A DNA stretch of 53,684 nt from Anaerolineales bacterium (GCA_016789025.1 JAEURC010000053.1:1-53684); one strand, 5' to 3'; positions 7,725 to 15,621 are shown, counted from the stretch's first letter. Notes: generated by a model from the sequence alone, not told the origin. Program-made: numbers and translations.

Positions 7725-8180
7725 ATGCGAACACGCGCGGGCATCGTGCTTGTCGAAGATAATAAAGTCGCGCTGATCGAACGTCACCGCGCGGGGTTGG
7801 ATTATTTCGTCTTCCCTGGCGGGGGCGTGGACGATGGTGAGTCGCCTGAGCAGGCGGCTGTCCGCGAGGCGATGGAGGAGTTGGGGGTCGAAGTTGTAAT
7901 CAAGCAAAAAGTGGCGGAGATTCATTTCGATACGAGCGTTCAAATCTATTTTCTCGTGGAGCGGGTCGGTGGCGAGTTTGGGACGGGGATGGGCGATGAG
8001 TTCACCGACTCGGACCCGAGAGATCCGTCGGAAGGGATTTATGCTGCGGTCTGGATGCCGATTGGGGAATTGTCATGGCGCGAGAAGGTTTATCCCGCGC
8101 CATTGGCAAAACTGGTTTTGCAATCTGAAACGGATGGCTGGGGGAATGAAGCGGTTGTGATTGTCGAGAAGATAGCTTAA
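7725..8180 (+). CDS. Nudix hydrolase
   Basis: A compact 151-aa Nudix protein with the box GGGVDDGESPEQAAVREAME followed by ELG, at residues about 32-54. It starts MRTRAGIVLVEDNKVALIER, as in MutT/NUDIX proteins of the housecleaning type. The gene begins 8 bases after the toxin stop and may share its transcript, although a functional link is not expected. The substrate cannot be determined. It is not closely related to the Nudix gene at 6384: the flanking motifs differ and it lacks the RQYR motif. Confidence 0.88.
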   Translation: MRTRAGIVLVEDNKVALIERHRAGLDYFVFPGGGVDDGESPEQAAVREAMEELGVEVVIKQKVAEIHFDTSVQIYFLVERVGGEFGTGMGDEFTDSDPRDPSEGIYAAVWMPIGELSWREKVYPAPLAKLVLQSETDGWGNEAVVIVEKIA

Positions 8181-8183
8181 CCA

Positions 8184-8266
8184 TGTCATGCTGAGCGATA
8201 GCGAAGCATCTCCACTGCGACGAGTAGAGACCCTTCGGTCGCAACAAGCGCTCCCTCAGGGTGACA
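8184..8266. repeat. Dispersed palindromic repeat, copy 2
   Basis: Imperfect palindrome from TGTCATGCTGAG to CTCAGGGTGACA, homologous to the element at 4027-4116. It lies between a Nudix gene and the DUF4349 lipoprotein gene. Confidence 0.75.
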
Positions 8267-8348
8267 TCTTACAAACGGGGAACATTATTTTCTTCTCATC
8301 GTCAACAAGTTAACGCCGTAAGAAAAATCTATTCACTCGGAGGAAGAA

Positions 8349-9356
8349 ATGAAATCTCGCTCTGTTCTATTCACGTTGCTTGTTGTTGGGTTGCTAATGC
8401 TCGCCGCATGTGCGCCCGCCGCGACGGAACCGCCTAGTTACATCATGGCGGAGCCAGCCGCCGCAACCGAAGCGCCCGCGTTTGCGTACGATGAGGCTGT
8501 CGCTCAAGAGGCGGCGAAAGTTGGGGAGGGCGAACCAGCTGTCCCTGGGATTGAAGCGTTGCCGCTTCCCACGAATGCCGCGTACGAGATCGCGAATCCA
8601 TCTGGCGATCTGACTGTGGTGGAGCGATCCAATCGCATGATCGTCAAGAATGCGAACATCCGCTTGTTGGTGGAAGATACCAATGTTGCGATTGACCGCG
8701 CACTGCAAGTGGTGGGCGACGCGGGCGGATACATCGTCAGTTCGCAGGTGTGGTATCAGGATTATTATGGCAACAGTTTGAAGTACGCGTCGGTGACGAT
8801 CGGCGTGCCTGTGGTGGAGTTCGAGAATGTGATGCGCCGCTTGCGCGGACTCGCGATTGACGTGTTGGACGAAACCGCGACGGGCGAAGATGTGACCGAT
8901 CAGTATGTGGACTTGCAATCGCAGTTGACGAATCTCGAGGCGACGCGCGCCCGCATTCAGGAATTTTTGAAGGATGCGAAAACGGTGGACGAGGCGCTGC
9001 GCGTCAATCAGGAATTGGCAAACATTGAAGCGCAGATCGAGCAAATCAAAGGACGGATGAATTATCTCAACGACCGCTCTGCGTTTTCGACGATCACTCT
9101 CAACCTTGAGCCTGAGTTCCCGATCCTGACGCCGACTCCCACTTCGACTCCGAAGCCGACCGCGACGCCGATCCCGTGGAAACCTGCGGACACGTTCAAC
9201 GACGCTAAAGGCACAGTGACGGTTGTGTATCAAGGAATCGCGAACTTCCTCATCTGGCTGGTTGTGGTGATCCTGCCGATTGTGCTACCGCCTGCGCTCA
9301 TTTTGTGGGCGATGTGGAAGTTGTTGACGAGGAAGGTGAAGGGCAGTGAGAAGTGA
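8349..9356 (+). CDS. DUF4349 lipoprotein
   Basis: A 335-aa envelope protein. It has a lipoprotein signal peptide (hydrophobic stretch ending LLMLAAC, so the lipidated cysteine is about C21), an Ala/Pro/Glu-rich spacer, and a DUF4349 domain with a central coiled coil around residues 180-240. After that come a Pro/Thr linker (TPTPTSTPKPTATPIP) and a C-terminal membrane helix followed by basic residues (TRKVKGSEK). A strong ribosome binding site (GGAGGAAG) precedes the ATG. Function of DUF4349 is unknown; the layout suggests a membrane-tethered scaffold exposed outside the membrane. The last codons and stop lie in a heptamer array beginning at 9343, so the C-terminus may have been shaped by the repeat. 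Confidence 0.88.
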   Translation: MKSRSVLFTLLVVGLLMLAACAPAATEPPSYIMAEPAAATEAPAFAYDEAVAQEAAKVGEGEPAVPGIEALPLPTNAAYEIANPSGDLTVVERSNRMIVKNANIRLLVEDTNVAIDRALQVVGDAGGYIVSSQVWYQDYYGNSLKYASVTIGVPVVEFENVMRRLRGLAIDVLDETATGEDVTDQYVDLQSQLTNLEATRARIQEFLKDAKTVDEALRVNQELANIEAQIEQIKGRMNYLNDRSAFSTITLNLEPEFPILTPTPTSTPKPTATPIPWKPADTFNDAKGTVTVVYQGIANFLIWLVVVILPIVLPPALILWAMWKLLTRKVKGSEK

Positions 9357-9421
9357 TCGGTGATCAGCTGTTGGTAATTGGTAAATGGTAATTGGGGGTT
9401 GGAGAATTGGAGAATTGAGAA
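9343..9421 (+). repeat. Mixed heptamer/octamer array over a stop codon
   Basis: Units GCAGTGA, GAAGTGA, TCGGTGA and TCAGCTG pass through the DUF4349 stop codon. They are followed by TTGGTAA (twice), ATGGTAA and TTGGGGG, and then octamers TTGGAGAA (twice). The unit length changes from 7 to 8 within one array. Confidence 0.8.
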
Positions 9422-9470
9422 CAGGGACGGCGAGGGAGGCGCTGTCTCTGTTTGTCTACAATCTTGATCA

Positions 9471-10316
9471 TTAATCTGGTTCATTTGGATTGAGTAGTTT
9501 ATTTCTCTCTTTTATTAGAAGTCGAATGACTGCATGATAAGTTGCTAAATAAAAGTGAAAAATCCAAGAGTACCAGATTTCACGGTCGTAGTTTGTTTTT
9601 TGGTTTGGATCGTGATGTCGAATTCCAAACTTATTCGCCAGTTCGAATAGTAGTGACTCATCCTTGTTGTCTAATACCGTGTCGAGATTTTTAGTTTTTT
9701 TCAGCCACTCGAAAACGTCAGCGAGTTCACGAATCGCCTCCCTTCTTTCTGATAATGAAAGATGTCGATTTCTCCACTTCGTTATGGCTTGTTGTACTTT
9801 GTTGTCAACATTAGTCTCATCATAAGGAATAATTTCGGCGTCTAAGATGTGTTGGAGTCCGTCAGCGCCCATTGCTAAGATTACGCCTGATTTTGTTAGC
9901 TCAAAACCAGTTTTATAGTCAGAAAGGATTGCGTTAATTCTATCTCTAAATTCTTGTTGACCTTTTTCTTCATCGTAACTTCCGTAGTCGTAATAATTCC
10001 ATCCCGTTTCAGTAGTCATTCCCGTCATCTCTCCAGGTTTAGCGATGCGGTCATAAAGGAATTCAAATGTATCAAATATATGATCTTCTGTTAAATTGTC
10101 TGCTGACCAATTTGCAATAGGGAATGGCTGAAATGTAAGGTCTATAGTTGCTTCGTGCAACACCGCGTCGGGAAGGTCTTCCTTCGTTATCTCTGATTTG
10201 TTTTTGAAATAATCTTTATCTCGAAAGAGAAGATATATGTTCTGAAGTTTCTGATAAAGTTCTTCTAGAGTCAAATTTTTGGGTTTGGTTCTTGAACTGT
10301 AATAGCGGCGCGTCAT
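9471..10316 (-). CDS. Hypothetical protein with HEPN/Abi-like C-terminus
   Basis: A 281-aa protein that I cannot assign with confidence. It is predicted soluble and rich in charged and aromatic residues. The C-terminal part (from about residue 190) is helical, with FGIRHHDPNQK at about 230-240 followed by an aromatic helix containing FYLATYHAVIRLL. This recalls HEPN-type domains at the C-terminus of abortive-infection proteins, where an R-x-H-like motif cuts RNA; the resemblance is weak and comes from motif memory only. The gene is visibly more AT-rich than its neighbours, suggesting horizontal transfer. It stands alone, flanked by a heptamer array and the DUF92 gene. A defence role is a hypothesis. 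Confidence 0.6.
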   Translation of the reverse strand: MTRRYYSSRTKPKNLTLEELYQKLQNIYLLFRDKDYFKNKSEITKEDLPDAVLHEATIDLTFQPFPIANWSADNLTEDHIFDTFEFLYDRIAKPGEMTGMTTETGWNYYDYGSYDEEKGQQEFRDRINAILSDYKTGFELTKSGVILAMGADGLQHILDAEIIPYDETNVDNKVQQAITKWRNRHLSLSERREAIRELADVFEWLKKTKNLDTVLDNKDESLLFELANKFGIRHHDPNQKTNYDREIWYSWIFHFYLATYHAVIRLLIKERNKLLNPNEPD

Positions 10317-10378
10317 TTTTCCTCACTATATGTTGCGGAAATTAAAGGCTGTCAAAGAATAGCACAGTTTTTGATTGA

Positions 10379-11158
10379 CTACAACAAGAATGCCACCACC
10401 GTCCCAAACACCCCACACGCGAAATTGACCCAATCGTTCGTCAGCCACCTCCAGCCGCGGAGGTGAACCGTCTCGGTGCCGCAGGTGTGGAGGGGATGTT
10501 TTTCGGTTTCCTTGTTATCTTTCGGGCAGAAGTACATGGCTTGGACGGTCGCGCCGAGGAACGAGTCAAAGAGCGAGCCAGCCAAACCCGAGAGAGTGAT
10601 TGGTAAAAAGAGTGACCAATTAGCAGTGAACAGTGAGGCGAGGGCGGCGATCAGTGCGGAGCCTGCAAGAGAGGCGAGCGTGCCGACGAGGGAGACTCCG
10701 CCCGAGGTCCCTTTTTCGACGCGCTTGCGTAAATCCATGATCATGCGCGGCGGAGTCGGATTCAAGACGCCGAGTTCCGTTGCCCACGTGTCCGCGTTGA
10801 CCGCGGCAAGCGAGGCGGCGAATCCGATCCAGCCGATGTTCGATTCGGGATAAACATAATGGAAGATCACGAATGCCGCCGCTAACCCGCCATTGCCGAA
10901 AACTTGACCCGCGTCGCGCTGGTCGCCTTTGGAATATTTTTCGTTCAGCCCCTGCTTGCGTTTTTTGAACGCGCGGCTCAACGCGGACGATGTGAAAAAG
11001 AATGTGAGTAATAACACCGCCCACGGAATCCCTCCCAGCCCGAAGATGATCGTGCCGAGAATCATCGCCGCGAACGCGCCGCTTTTGCTGAGACTGCGCG
11101 CGCGATACGCAAGCGATGCGATTACGATTGCGAGGAGGAAGCCGTAGAGGGGTAACAT
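10379..11158 (-). CDS. DUF92 family integral membrane protein
   Basis: A 259-aa polytopic membrane protein of the DUF92/TMEM19 family. Family motifs are visible: a glycine-rich first helix region, KRKQGLNEKYSKGDQRDAGQ, AAVNADTWATELG, and the SLFDSFLGATVQ segment. Plant members act in prenyl or phytyl phosphate phosphorylation (VTE6); a related isoprenoid-kinase role here is only suggestive. About seven membrane helices are expected. An in-frame heptamer-like array (10611-10638) encodes part of one helix (LFTANWSLF). The start codon directly follows an inverted heptamer array, with no Shine-Dalgarno sequence. Confidence 0.88.
   Translation of the reverse strand: MLPLYGFLLAIVIASLAYRARSLSKSGAFAAMILGTIIFGLGGIPWAVLLLTFFFTSSALSRAFKKRKQGLNEKYSKGDQRDAGQVFGNGGLAAAFVIFHYVYPESNIGWIGFAASLAAVNADTWATELGVLNPTPPRMIMDLRKRVEKGTSGGVSLVGTLASLAGSALIAALASLFTANWSLFLPITLSGLAGSLFDSFLGATVQAMYFCPKDNKETEKHPLHTCGTETVHLRGWRWLTNDWVNFACGVFGTVVAFLL
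10611..10638. repeat. Short heptamer-like array inside the DUF92 gene
   Basis: Units AGTGACC, AATTAGC, AGTGAAC and AGTGAGG, related in type to the other 7-base arrays of the window. In the minus-strand gene they encode about residues 174-182, in a membrane helix. Shorter and less regular than the other arrays. Confidence 0.5.
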
Positions 11159-11160
11159 GG

Positions 11161-11232
11161 GTTGAAAGTCGAAAGTTGAAGGTCAAAGGTCGCGTGAATA
11201 ACTTTCGACCTTTGACCTTCAACCTGTGACCG
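11161..11232. repeat. Inverted heptamer array at the DUF92 start codon
   Basis: Units such as TTGAAAG, TCGAAAG, TTGAAGG and TCAAAGG face their reverse complements. The inner arms TTGAAGGTCAAAGGTCG and CGACCTTTGACCTTCAA are a perfect 17-base inverted repeat around a 13-base loop. The array fills the gap between the PH-like gene and the DUF92 gene and abuts the DUF92 start codon (minus strand). Confidence 0.85.
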
Positions 11233-11234
11233 AT

Positions 11235-12152
11235 TCACACAGGCGTCGTCACCAAAAACAACACCGCCACCAAAAACAACATCGCGCTCACGGAACTCGA
11301 AACCCACAGGATCACCGCCAGCGGGCGCGTTTTGTCCCAGCGATAGTAATACAGCCCCGCGATCAAGCCGCTGATGAATAGCAACATGCTGAGAAGCGGA
11401 AGCAGGATGAGGCGACTCGACGCTGTGGGATCGTTGGGCGCGCCGAACGCGTCGAACCCAAAAGGAATTTGATTCAGCGAGGGAATCAGAATCCCAACCC
11501 AGACGATCAACCCGATGTTGAGGATGAGTCCGCTGACCCAGAGGAATCGCGCGATGGGCGTCTGCCATGCTTGCGTCACGATGAACGATGGATAGACCGA
11601 CACAGGCTCGGCGGGAGAGAGACTTCCCATCTCGGTGGCGCGCGCAAATGTGCGGACGAGCGACGCGGCGTCATTTGGCGAGATGGCGAACACGCGCTTC
11701 GATGTCGCCACAAGGATCAAATTCTTTGTATCGGATGCGATGAATTCGACGAGTCCAACGTCGGGATGGCGGCGCGTGCCGAGGACGGCGCCTGGTAATC
11801 GGAAGCGCGGCAACGTCAGCGGATTCGACAAGTCGTCCGCAGGGCGCATCCATTCGATGTCGGTGAGCGGGACGTCTTCCACGCGCAAGCCCCACAACAT
11901 GGCAAGACTGTCGCGGTCAATGTAATAATCTGCTTTGTAGAGCGAGTAAGCGCGATAGCCAAAAAATGGAATCGGCGCGAAAGCGATCAATCCGACAAGA
12001 AGAAAATTGACGAAGGTTGGTCCCACCGACGCGCGCGTGAGATTCCAAAATCCCCATGCCGACGCGCCAGCCAGCGCAAGGATGATGAGCGCGTGCGCGA
12101 TCAAGCCGAGTCGCTTGGAGGGAGGGAAATGTCCGATCTTGGGGTTGTTCAT
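11235..12152 (-). CDS. PH-like domain membrane protein
   Basis: A 305-aa protein with two N-terminal membrane helices (about residues 17-40 and 47-65), a soluble central domain and three C-terminal helices. The central region (YYIDRDSLAMLWGLR, then VPLTDIEWMRP and NLILVATSKRVFAISPND) resembles bacterial pleckstrin-homology-like domains seen in small membrane proteins. Function is unknown. The gene is followed on the same strand by DUF92. Upstream lies the first of three paralogous small membrane proteins. A broken copy of its first 16 codons lies at 13223-13273, showing that this gene was part of a local duplication. Confidence 0.75.
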   Translation of the reverse strand: MNNPKIGHFPPSKRLGLIAHALIILALAGASAWGFWNLTRASVGPTFVNFLLVGLIAFAPIPFFGYRAYSLYKADYYIDRDSLAMLWGLRVEDVPLTDIEWMRPADDLSNPLTLPRFRLPGAVLGTRRHPDVGLVEFIASDTKNLILVATSKRVFAISPNDAASLVRTFARATEMGSLSPAEPVSVYPSFIVTQAWQTPIARFLWVSGLILNIGLIVWVGILIPSLNQIPFGFDAFGAPNDPTASSRLILLPLLSMLLFISGLIAGLYYYRWDKTRPLAVILWVSSSVSAMLFLVAVLFLVTTPV

Positions 12153-12185
12153 TGACTGAAAATGATTACCAGATTCGCTGAAAAA

Positions 12186-12668
12186 TTAATCCAGATAGAG
12201 TTGCTTAATATATACGGTCTTTGGTTTTTCTTCACGCAAGATCAGATCTACGATCATATCCTTTGCTAATCCGTATTTCTCGGGAGGTCCAGGCAGTTTA
12301 AGCCGTCGTTCGAATGCTTCGTTATTGAATGAGTAACTGACAATTGCGTAGTAAGTAGCGTGAGTGCGCCCACTTTTATAATTTTTGGTTGCTTTGCGTT
12401 CGGTGTGGATGATTTTTCCTTTAACTGTAATCCCATCTCGGAAGGTGGTCATAATTATTCTGTACTGATACGCCAGCCACAAGATGCCCAAGATGCTCAG
12501 GATGGGCAAGAAAATAGTTTGCCAGTTCAATTGCAAGGAGAACAAATCTCCAGACATGATTCGCGAATAAACGAAAGGAATTATGGGTCCAACTGCCAGA
12601 AGCACAGCGTATTGAAAATTCTTGTCGTAAGAAAAGAGTCGTCGGAAAGTTGGGGTTGGCTGTTCCAT
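12186..12668 (-). CDS. Small membrane protein, DUF3592-like, copy A
   Basis: A 160-aa protein with two hydrophobic helices (about residues 18-36 and 48-68) and a soluble C-terminal half. That half contains TVKGKIIHTER and TYYAIVSYSFN, and ends in a highly conserved tail (DLILREEKPKTVYIKQLYLD). The pattern of a variable membrane anchor plus a small beta domain with G-x-V and Y-x-Y-x-V elements resembles DUF3592 proteins. It is the first of three tandem paralogues (12186, 12691, 13301) that share the N-terminal motif QPTPTFR or QSTPTFR and the C-terminal tail. Function is unknown. Confidence 0.75.
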   Translation of the reverse strand: MEQPTPTFRRLFSYDKNFQYAVLLAVGPIIPFVYSRIMSGDLFSLQLNWQTIFLPILSILGILWLAYQYRIIMTTFRDGITVKGKIIHTERKATKNYKSGRTHATYYAIVSYSFNNEAFERRLKLPGPPEKYGLAKDMIVDLILREEKPKTVYIKQLYLD

Positions 12669-12690
12669 GTTGCTCCTGTTCGTCGAAGGA

Positions 12691-13158
12691 TCAATCCAGA
12701 TAGAGTCGTTTGATAAACACAGTCTTTGGTTTTTCTTCGCGCAGGATCAGGTCTATGGTCATGTCTTTCACCACGCCGTATTTCTCGTGAGATCTGGGAA
12801 CCCTGAGCCGTTCTTCGAACGATTCGTTATTAACCGAATAGCTGACTACCGCATAGAAGGCGGACGAAGCGCTTTTCCCTCTTTTTCTGGTCGTTCTGCG
12901 TTCGATGCGAATCACATTCCCTTTTACCGTCATTCCATTCCTGAAGGTGGTCTTGATCGTATTGTACCGATAGATAAGCCATGCCGCGCCAATAACACTC
13001 GCCCCTCCAAGGCAAAGGACTTGCGCATCCGCCAGATCTCCCATCAGTATCATTGAAAAGACCAAGCTGATTATCGGGATGACGATCAGCATGAGCGCGT
13101 ATAGAATATTCAGATCGCGGGATATTAACTTGCGGAATGTGGGAGTTGATTGTTCCAT
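12691..13158 (-). CDS. Small membrane protein, DUF3592-like, copy B
   Basis: Second of three tandem paralogues, 155 aa. It starts MEQSTPTFRKLISRDLN, has two hydrophobic helices and the same C-terminal block (DMTIDLILREEKPKTVFIKR, then LYLD). The middle part is the most divergent, with KRGKSASSAFYAVVSYSVN. It reads in the same direction as copy A, with a 22-base gap, so both are probably on one transcript. Function is unknown; conservation of the tail in all three suggests that region is under selection. Confidence 0.75.
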   Translation of the reverse strand: MEQSTPTFRKLISRDLNILYALMLIVIPIISLVFSMILMGDLADAQVLCLGGASVIGAAWLIYRYNTIKTTFRNGMTVKGNVIRIERRTTRKRGKSASSAFYAVVSYSVNNESFEERLRVPRSHEKYGVVKDMTIDLILREEKPKTVFIKRLYLD

Positions 13159-13222
13159 GTTGCTCCTAATGTAAAGCGATAGGTTGCTTCAGCTAACGCA
13201 AGTAGGATAAGGTTGTGTGTGG

Positions 13223-13273
13223 CGCGCCGAGTCGTTTGGAGGGAGGAAAATGTCCGATCTTGGGGTTGTTCAT
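13223..13273 (-). pseudogene. Remnant of the 5' end of the PH-like gene
   Basis: On the minus strand, the 16 codons from the ATG at 13273 encode MNNPKIGHFPPSKRLG, identical to the start of the PH-like protein at 12152. The match then stops (next codons read APHTTLS). The sequence before the ATG leads into copy C of the small membrane protein, just as the real gene leads into copy A. It is the scar of a segmental duplication followed by deletion. Confidence 0.85.
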
Positions 13274-13300
13274 GGATTCAGAAATAATCGAACTTGAAGA

Positions 13301-13780
13301 TCAATCCAGGTAGAGTTGCTTTATGTACGCGGTCTTTGGTTTTTCTTCGCGCAGGATCAGATCTACGATCATATCCTTTGCCAATCCGTGCTCCTCTGGA
13401 TTTCCTGGCAGCGTGAATGGTCTTTCGAATGCCTCGCCGTTGACTGAATAACTGACAATTGCATAGTAGGTGGATGAAATGCCTCCATTTTGCCCCCTGA
13501 ATGTTTTGCGCTCGATGCGAATGATATTCCCTTTTACCGTCATCCCATATCGAAAAGTGGTTGTAATCAGATAGTGCATATAGATCAGCCAGACCGTACC
13601 AAATACACTCGTCCCTACTCCAAAGAAAAGATATGGCATATCATCAGGCAGGAATGATCCCCTAGACATGATCGTTGCATAGAGCAAAACGATTATCGGA
13701 ATTCCTATCAAAGCGAGGGCGTATAGAAAATTCGGATCACGGGCGATTAGTTTACGGAGGGTGGGGGTTGGCTGTTTCAT
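13301..13780 (-). CDS. Small membrane protein, DUF3592-like, copy C
   Basis: Third paralogue, 159 aa, starting MKQPTPTLRKLIARDPNF. It has two predicted membrane helices, the TVKGNIIRIERK element, STYYAIVSYSVN and the shared tail ending IKQLYLD. In the tail it is closer to copy A than to copy B (both have AKDMIVDLILREEKPKT). It is separated from copy B by 142 bases that hold the remnant of the PH-like gene. It is the most upstream gene of the group in transcription order. Function is unknown. Confidence 0.75.
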   Translation of the reverse strand: MKQPTPTLRKLIARDPNFLYALALIGIPIIVLLYATIMSRGSFLPDDMPYLFFGVGTSVFGTVWLIYMHYLITTTFRYGMTVKGNIIRIERKTFRGQNGGISSTYYAIVSYSVNGEAFERPFTLPGNPEEHGLAKDMIVDLILREEKPKTAYIKQLYLD

Positions 13781-13825
13781 GGCGCTCCCAGCATGATGGG
13801 ATGTGCCATTCTACCATGCAGAAAA

Positions 13826-15013
13826 TCATAGCATGTTCTTGATGGCGCTTGCCAATTGACCAAATTCGACGGATTGATTATCCGCTGATTTGCGCGATTT
13901 TACTTCCACTGCATTTGCTTTCAATCCCTTTTCTCCCACCGTCACGCGAGCGGGACAGCCGATCAAGTCCGCGTCGTTGAATTTGACTCCTGCGCGTTCG
14001 TCGCGGTCATCGAACAAAACGGAAACGCCCGCGTCTTGCAGTGAGTTATAAATTTCTTCCGCTTTGGCGCGCGTGTCCAATTCCTTGCCAGGGACGTGCA
14101 TGAGATACACGTCAAATGGCGCGGCGGGATGGGGGAGGGTCAAACCTTTTTCATCGTGATGCGTCTCGGCGAGGGCGAGAAAAATATTTTCAAAATGATC
14201 GTTCAATCGAATCGCCCTCAAAACCGAAAGCGGATTCCTGCAATTGACACATGCGTCCCCACCTTGAGCCTGAACCAAATCCGCGACGATCTCAGCGGAA
14301 TAATCCCGTCCGTAATTTGTGTTCTTCAGATGAAACCCCGCCTCATTCGCCCCCGCGACTAGATTCGGCGACTGGGGAATCAAATCGTCCACGACGATCA
14401 ACGCGTCTCTCAACCCGACGGCTGACGCGTACCCCGCGACCGCCCCCACGCTGACAATTTCCTCCGTCCTCGCCGCACGGGCGTCTCCCACCTGTGCTTT
14501 CAATTTTGCCTCGCTCAACTGCATGTCCCCGCGTACAACAACGAAAACAAATTTGTTGTCACTGAGGCGAGTGTACATCATTGCTTTGGCGGTCTGTTCT
14601 TTTTGAACGCCAAGAAAATTTGCCAGTGATTCGATTGTGTTGCAATCTGGCGTTTCAATCTTTTCGAGAGGTAGGGGCGGCGCATCCTGAGCGAAGCCGA
14701 AGGACGCCCCTACAAGTTTCATAAAATGCGCAAGTTCGATTCGTTCTGTATATTTGCAGTTCGCACAATGTGCAATTTCAACATCGCCTGTTGAAATCGC
14801 AAAGAACGATTCGCGGTCATTGCCAATCGTTGGAATTGCTTGCAACGCTTCATTGCCGATTTCGCGCAAGTGATTGATCGCATACTCGCCTAACTTCGTC
14901 GGTGCATTTTCGCGCGTCAAATACCCAGCACGGACGAGAAACGAGAATCCCTCTGTCCGCGCGTTGTTGGGCGCTTCGCGTTGAGTTTGGATTTGCAGGT
15001 CGCGGTATTTCAT
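13826..15013 (-). CDS. Prolyl-tRNA synthetase-like protein without catalytic core
   Basis: A 395-aa relative of bacterial ProRS (normally about 570 aa). The N-terminus (LQIQTQREAPNNARTEG) matches the start of ProRS. The central part is a YbaK/INS-type editing domain (about residues 110-250, with FVVVRGDMQLSEAKLKA), and the end is an anticodon-binding domain (ETHHDEKGLTLPHPAAPFDV onward). Sequence for class II motif 2 is missing between residue about 55 and the CANC motif, and the motif 3 segment is missing after GGDACVNCRNPL. It therefore cannot be expected to activate proline. It may be a trans-editing factor for mischarged tRNA-Pro, or a decaying paralogue. A palindromic repeat at 14671-14713 sits in frame within it. 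Confidence 0.75.
   Translation of the reverse strand: MKYRDLQIQTQREAPNNARTEGFSFLVRAGYLTRENAPTKLGEYAINHLREIGNEALQAIPTIGNDRESFFAISTGDVEIAHCANCKYTERIELAHFMKLVGASFGFAQDAPPLPLEKIETPDCNTIESLANFLGVQKEQTAKAMMYTRLSDNKFVFVVVRGDMQLSEAKLKAQVGDARAARTEEIVSVGAVAGYASAVGLRDALIVVDDLIPQSPNLVAGANEAGFHLKNTNYGRDYSAEIVADLVQAQGGDACVNCRNPLSVLRAIRLNDHFENIFLALAETHHDEKGLTLPHPAAPFDVYLMHVPGKELDTRAKAEEIYNSLQDAGVSVLFDDRDERAGVKFNDADLIGCPARVTVGEKGLKANAVEVKSRKSADNQSVEFGQLASAIKNML
14671..14713. repeat. In-frame REP-like palindrome inside the ProRS-like gene
   Basis: Perfect 9-base ends GTAGGGGCG and CGCCCCTAC enclose ATCCTGAGCGAAGCCGAAGG, a core common in dispersed repeats of many environmental genomes. It encodes the telltale peptide SFGFAQD on the minus strand. 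It lies between the CANC motif region and the editing domain, and the frame stays open. Confidence 0.8.
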
Positions 15014-15022
15014 GGGAAAAAT

Positions 15023-15090
15023 TCACCGCGAAGAGCGCAAAGGTCGCAAAGAAAAACAAAATCTTCGCGTACTTGGTGGTCTTCGCGGTT
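15023..15090. repeat. Short-unit inverted repeat upstream of the ProRS-like gene
   Basis: CACCGCGAAGAGCGCAAAGG and related units are followed by an inverted version (TTGGTGGTCTTCGCGGT). The repeat fills most of the gap between bactofilin and the ProRS-like gene and extends almost to the latter's start codon. Related in style to 22912-23003. Confidence 0.65.
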
Positions 15091-15105
15091 CGAAGGCATT
15101 TTGTA

Positions 15106-15621
15106 TTATTCTGTCGCTTTTTTCTTTTTCCGAATCGTTTGCGTCTTCTCGGCTTCGGGGATCACGATCGGCGTCGCCGCGATGGACTCGGCTTGGGCGG
15201 CTTCCGAAGGCGTCGTTTCGGGAGCAGGCTCAAGGTCCAGCTCGACCGTTTCTTCCATCCGAATTTGTCCGCGAAGGAACGCGCCTTCCTCCGTCACGAA
15301 TGCCGTTGTGACCACGTCTCCCCAGACGCGACCACTGCCGCGAATCTCCAATTTTTGAGTCGTGATGTTGCCGCGCACCGCACCCGCGACGATCACCGCA
15401 TTGGCGCGCACGTTCTGGCAGGTGACGCGTCCCGTCTCGCCAACGACGAGCATTCCGCGCAGAGCGATCTCGCCCTCGAACGCGCCTTCGATGCGGACGC
15501 CGCCCGAACCGTTGATGCTCCCATGCCAAATGACTCCCGACCCAAGCACCGACGTGATGCGCTCGACGGCTCCTACGGCGGGTTGTTGTGTCTCCGTGGG
15601 TGTTGTGTTTCGTTTGAACAT
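15106..15621 (-). CDS. Bactofilin (polymer-forming cytoskeletal protein)
   Basis: A 171-aa bactofilin, which self-assembles without nucleotides into filaments that shape or organise the cell envelope. The central domain (about residues 20-115) is a right-handed beta-helix of short repeats: GVIWHGSING, GVRIEGAFEGEI, GMLVVGETG, AVIVAGAVRGNI, KLEIRGSGRVWGDV. The flanking tails are disordered; the C-terminal one is acidic and then basic (TIRKKKKATE). No peptidase M23 partner, often next to bactofilins, is present. The gene lies between FabI and the ProRS-like gene on the same strand, with repeat arrays on both sides. Confidence 0.92.
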   Translation of the reverse strand: MFKRNTTPTETQQPAVGAVERITSVLGSGVIWHGSINGSGGVRIEGAFEGEIALRGMLVVGETGRVTCQNVRANAVIVAGAVRGNITTQKLEIRGSGRVWGDVVTTAFVTEEGAFLRGQIRMEETVELDLEPAPETTPSEAAQAESIAATPIVIPEAEKTQTIRKKKKATE

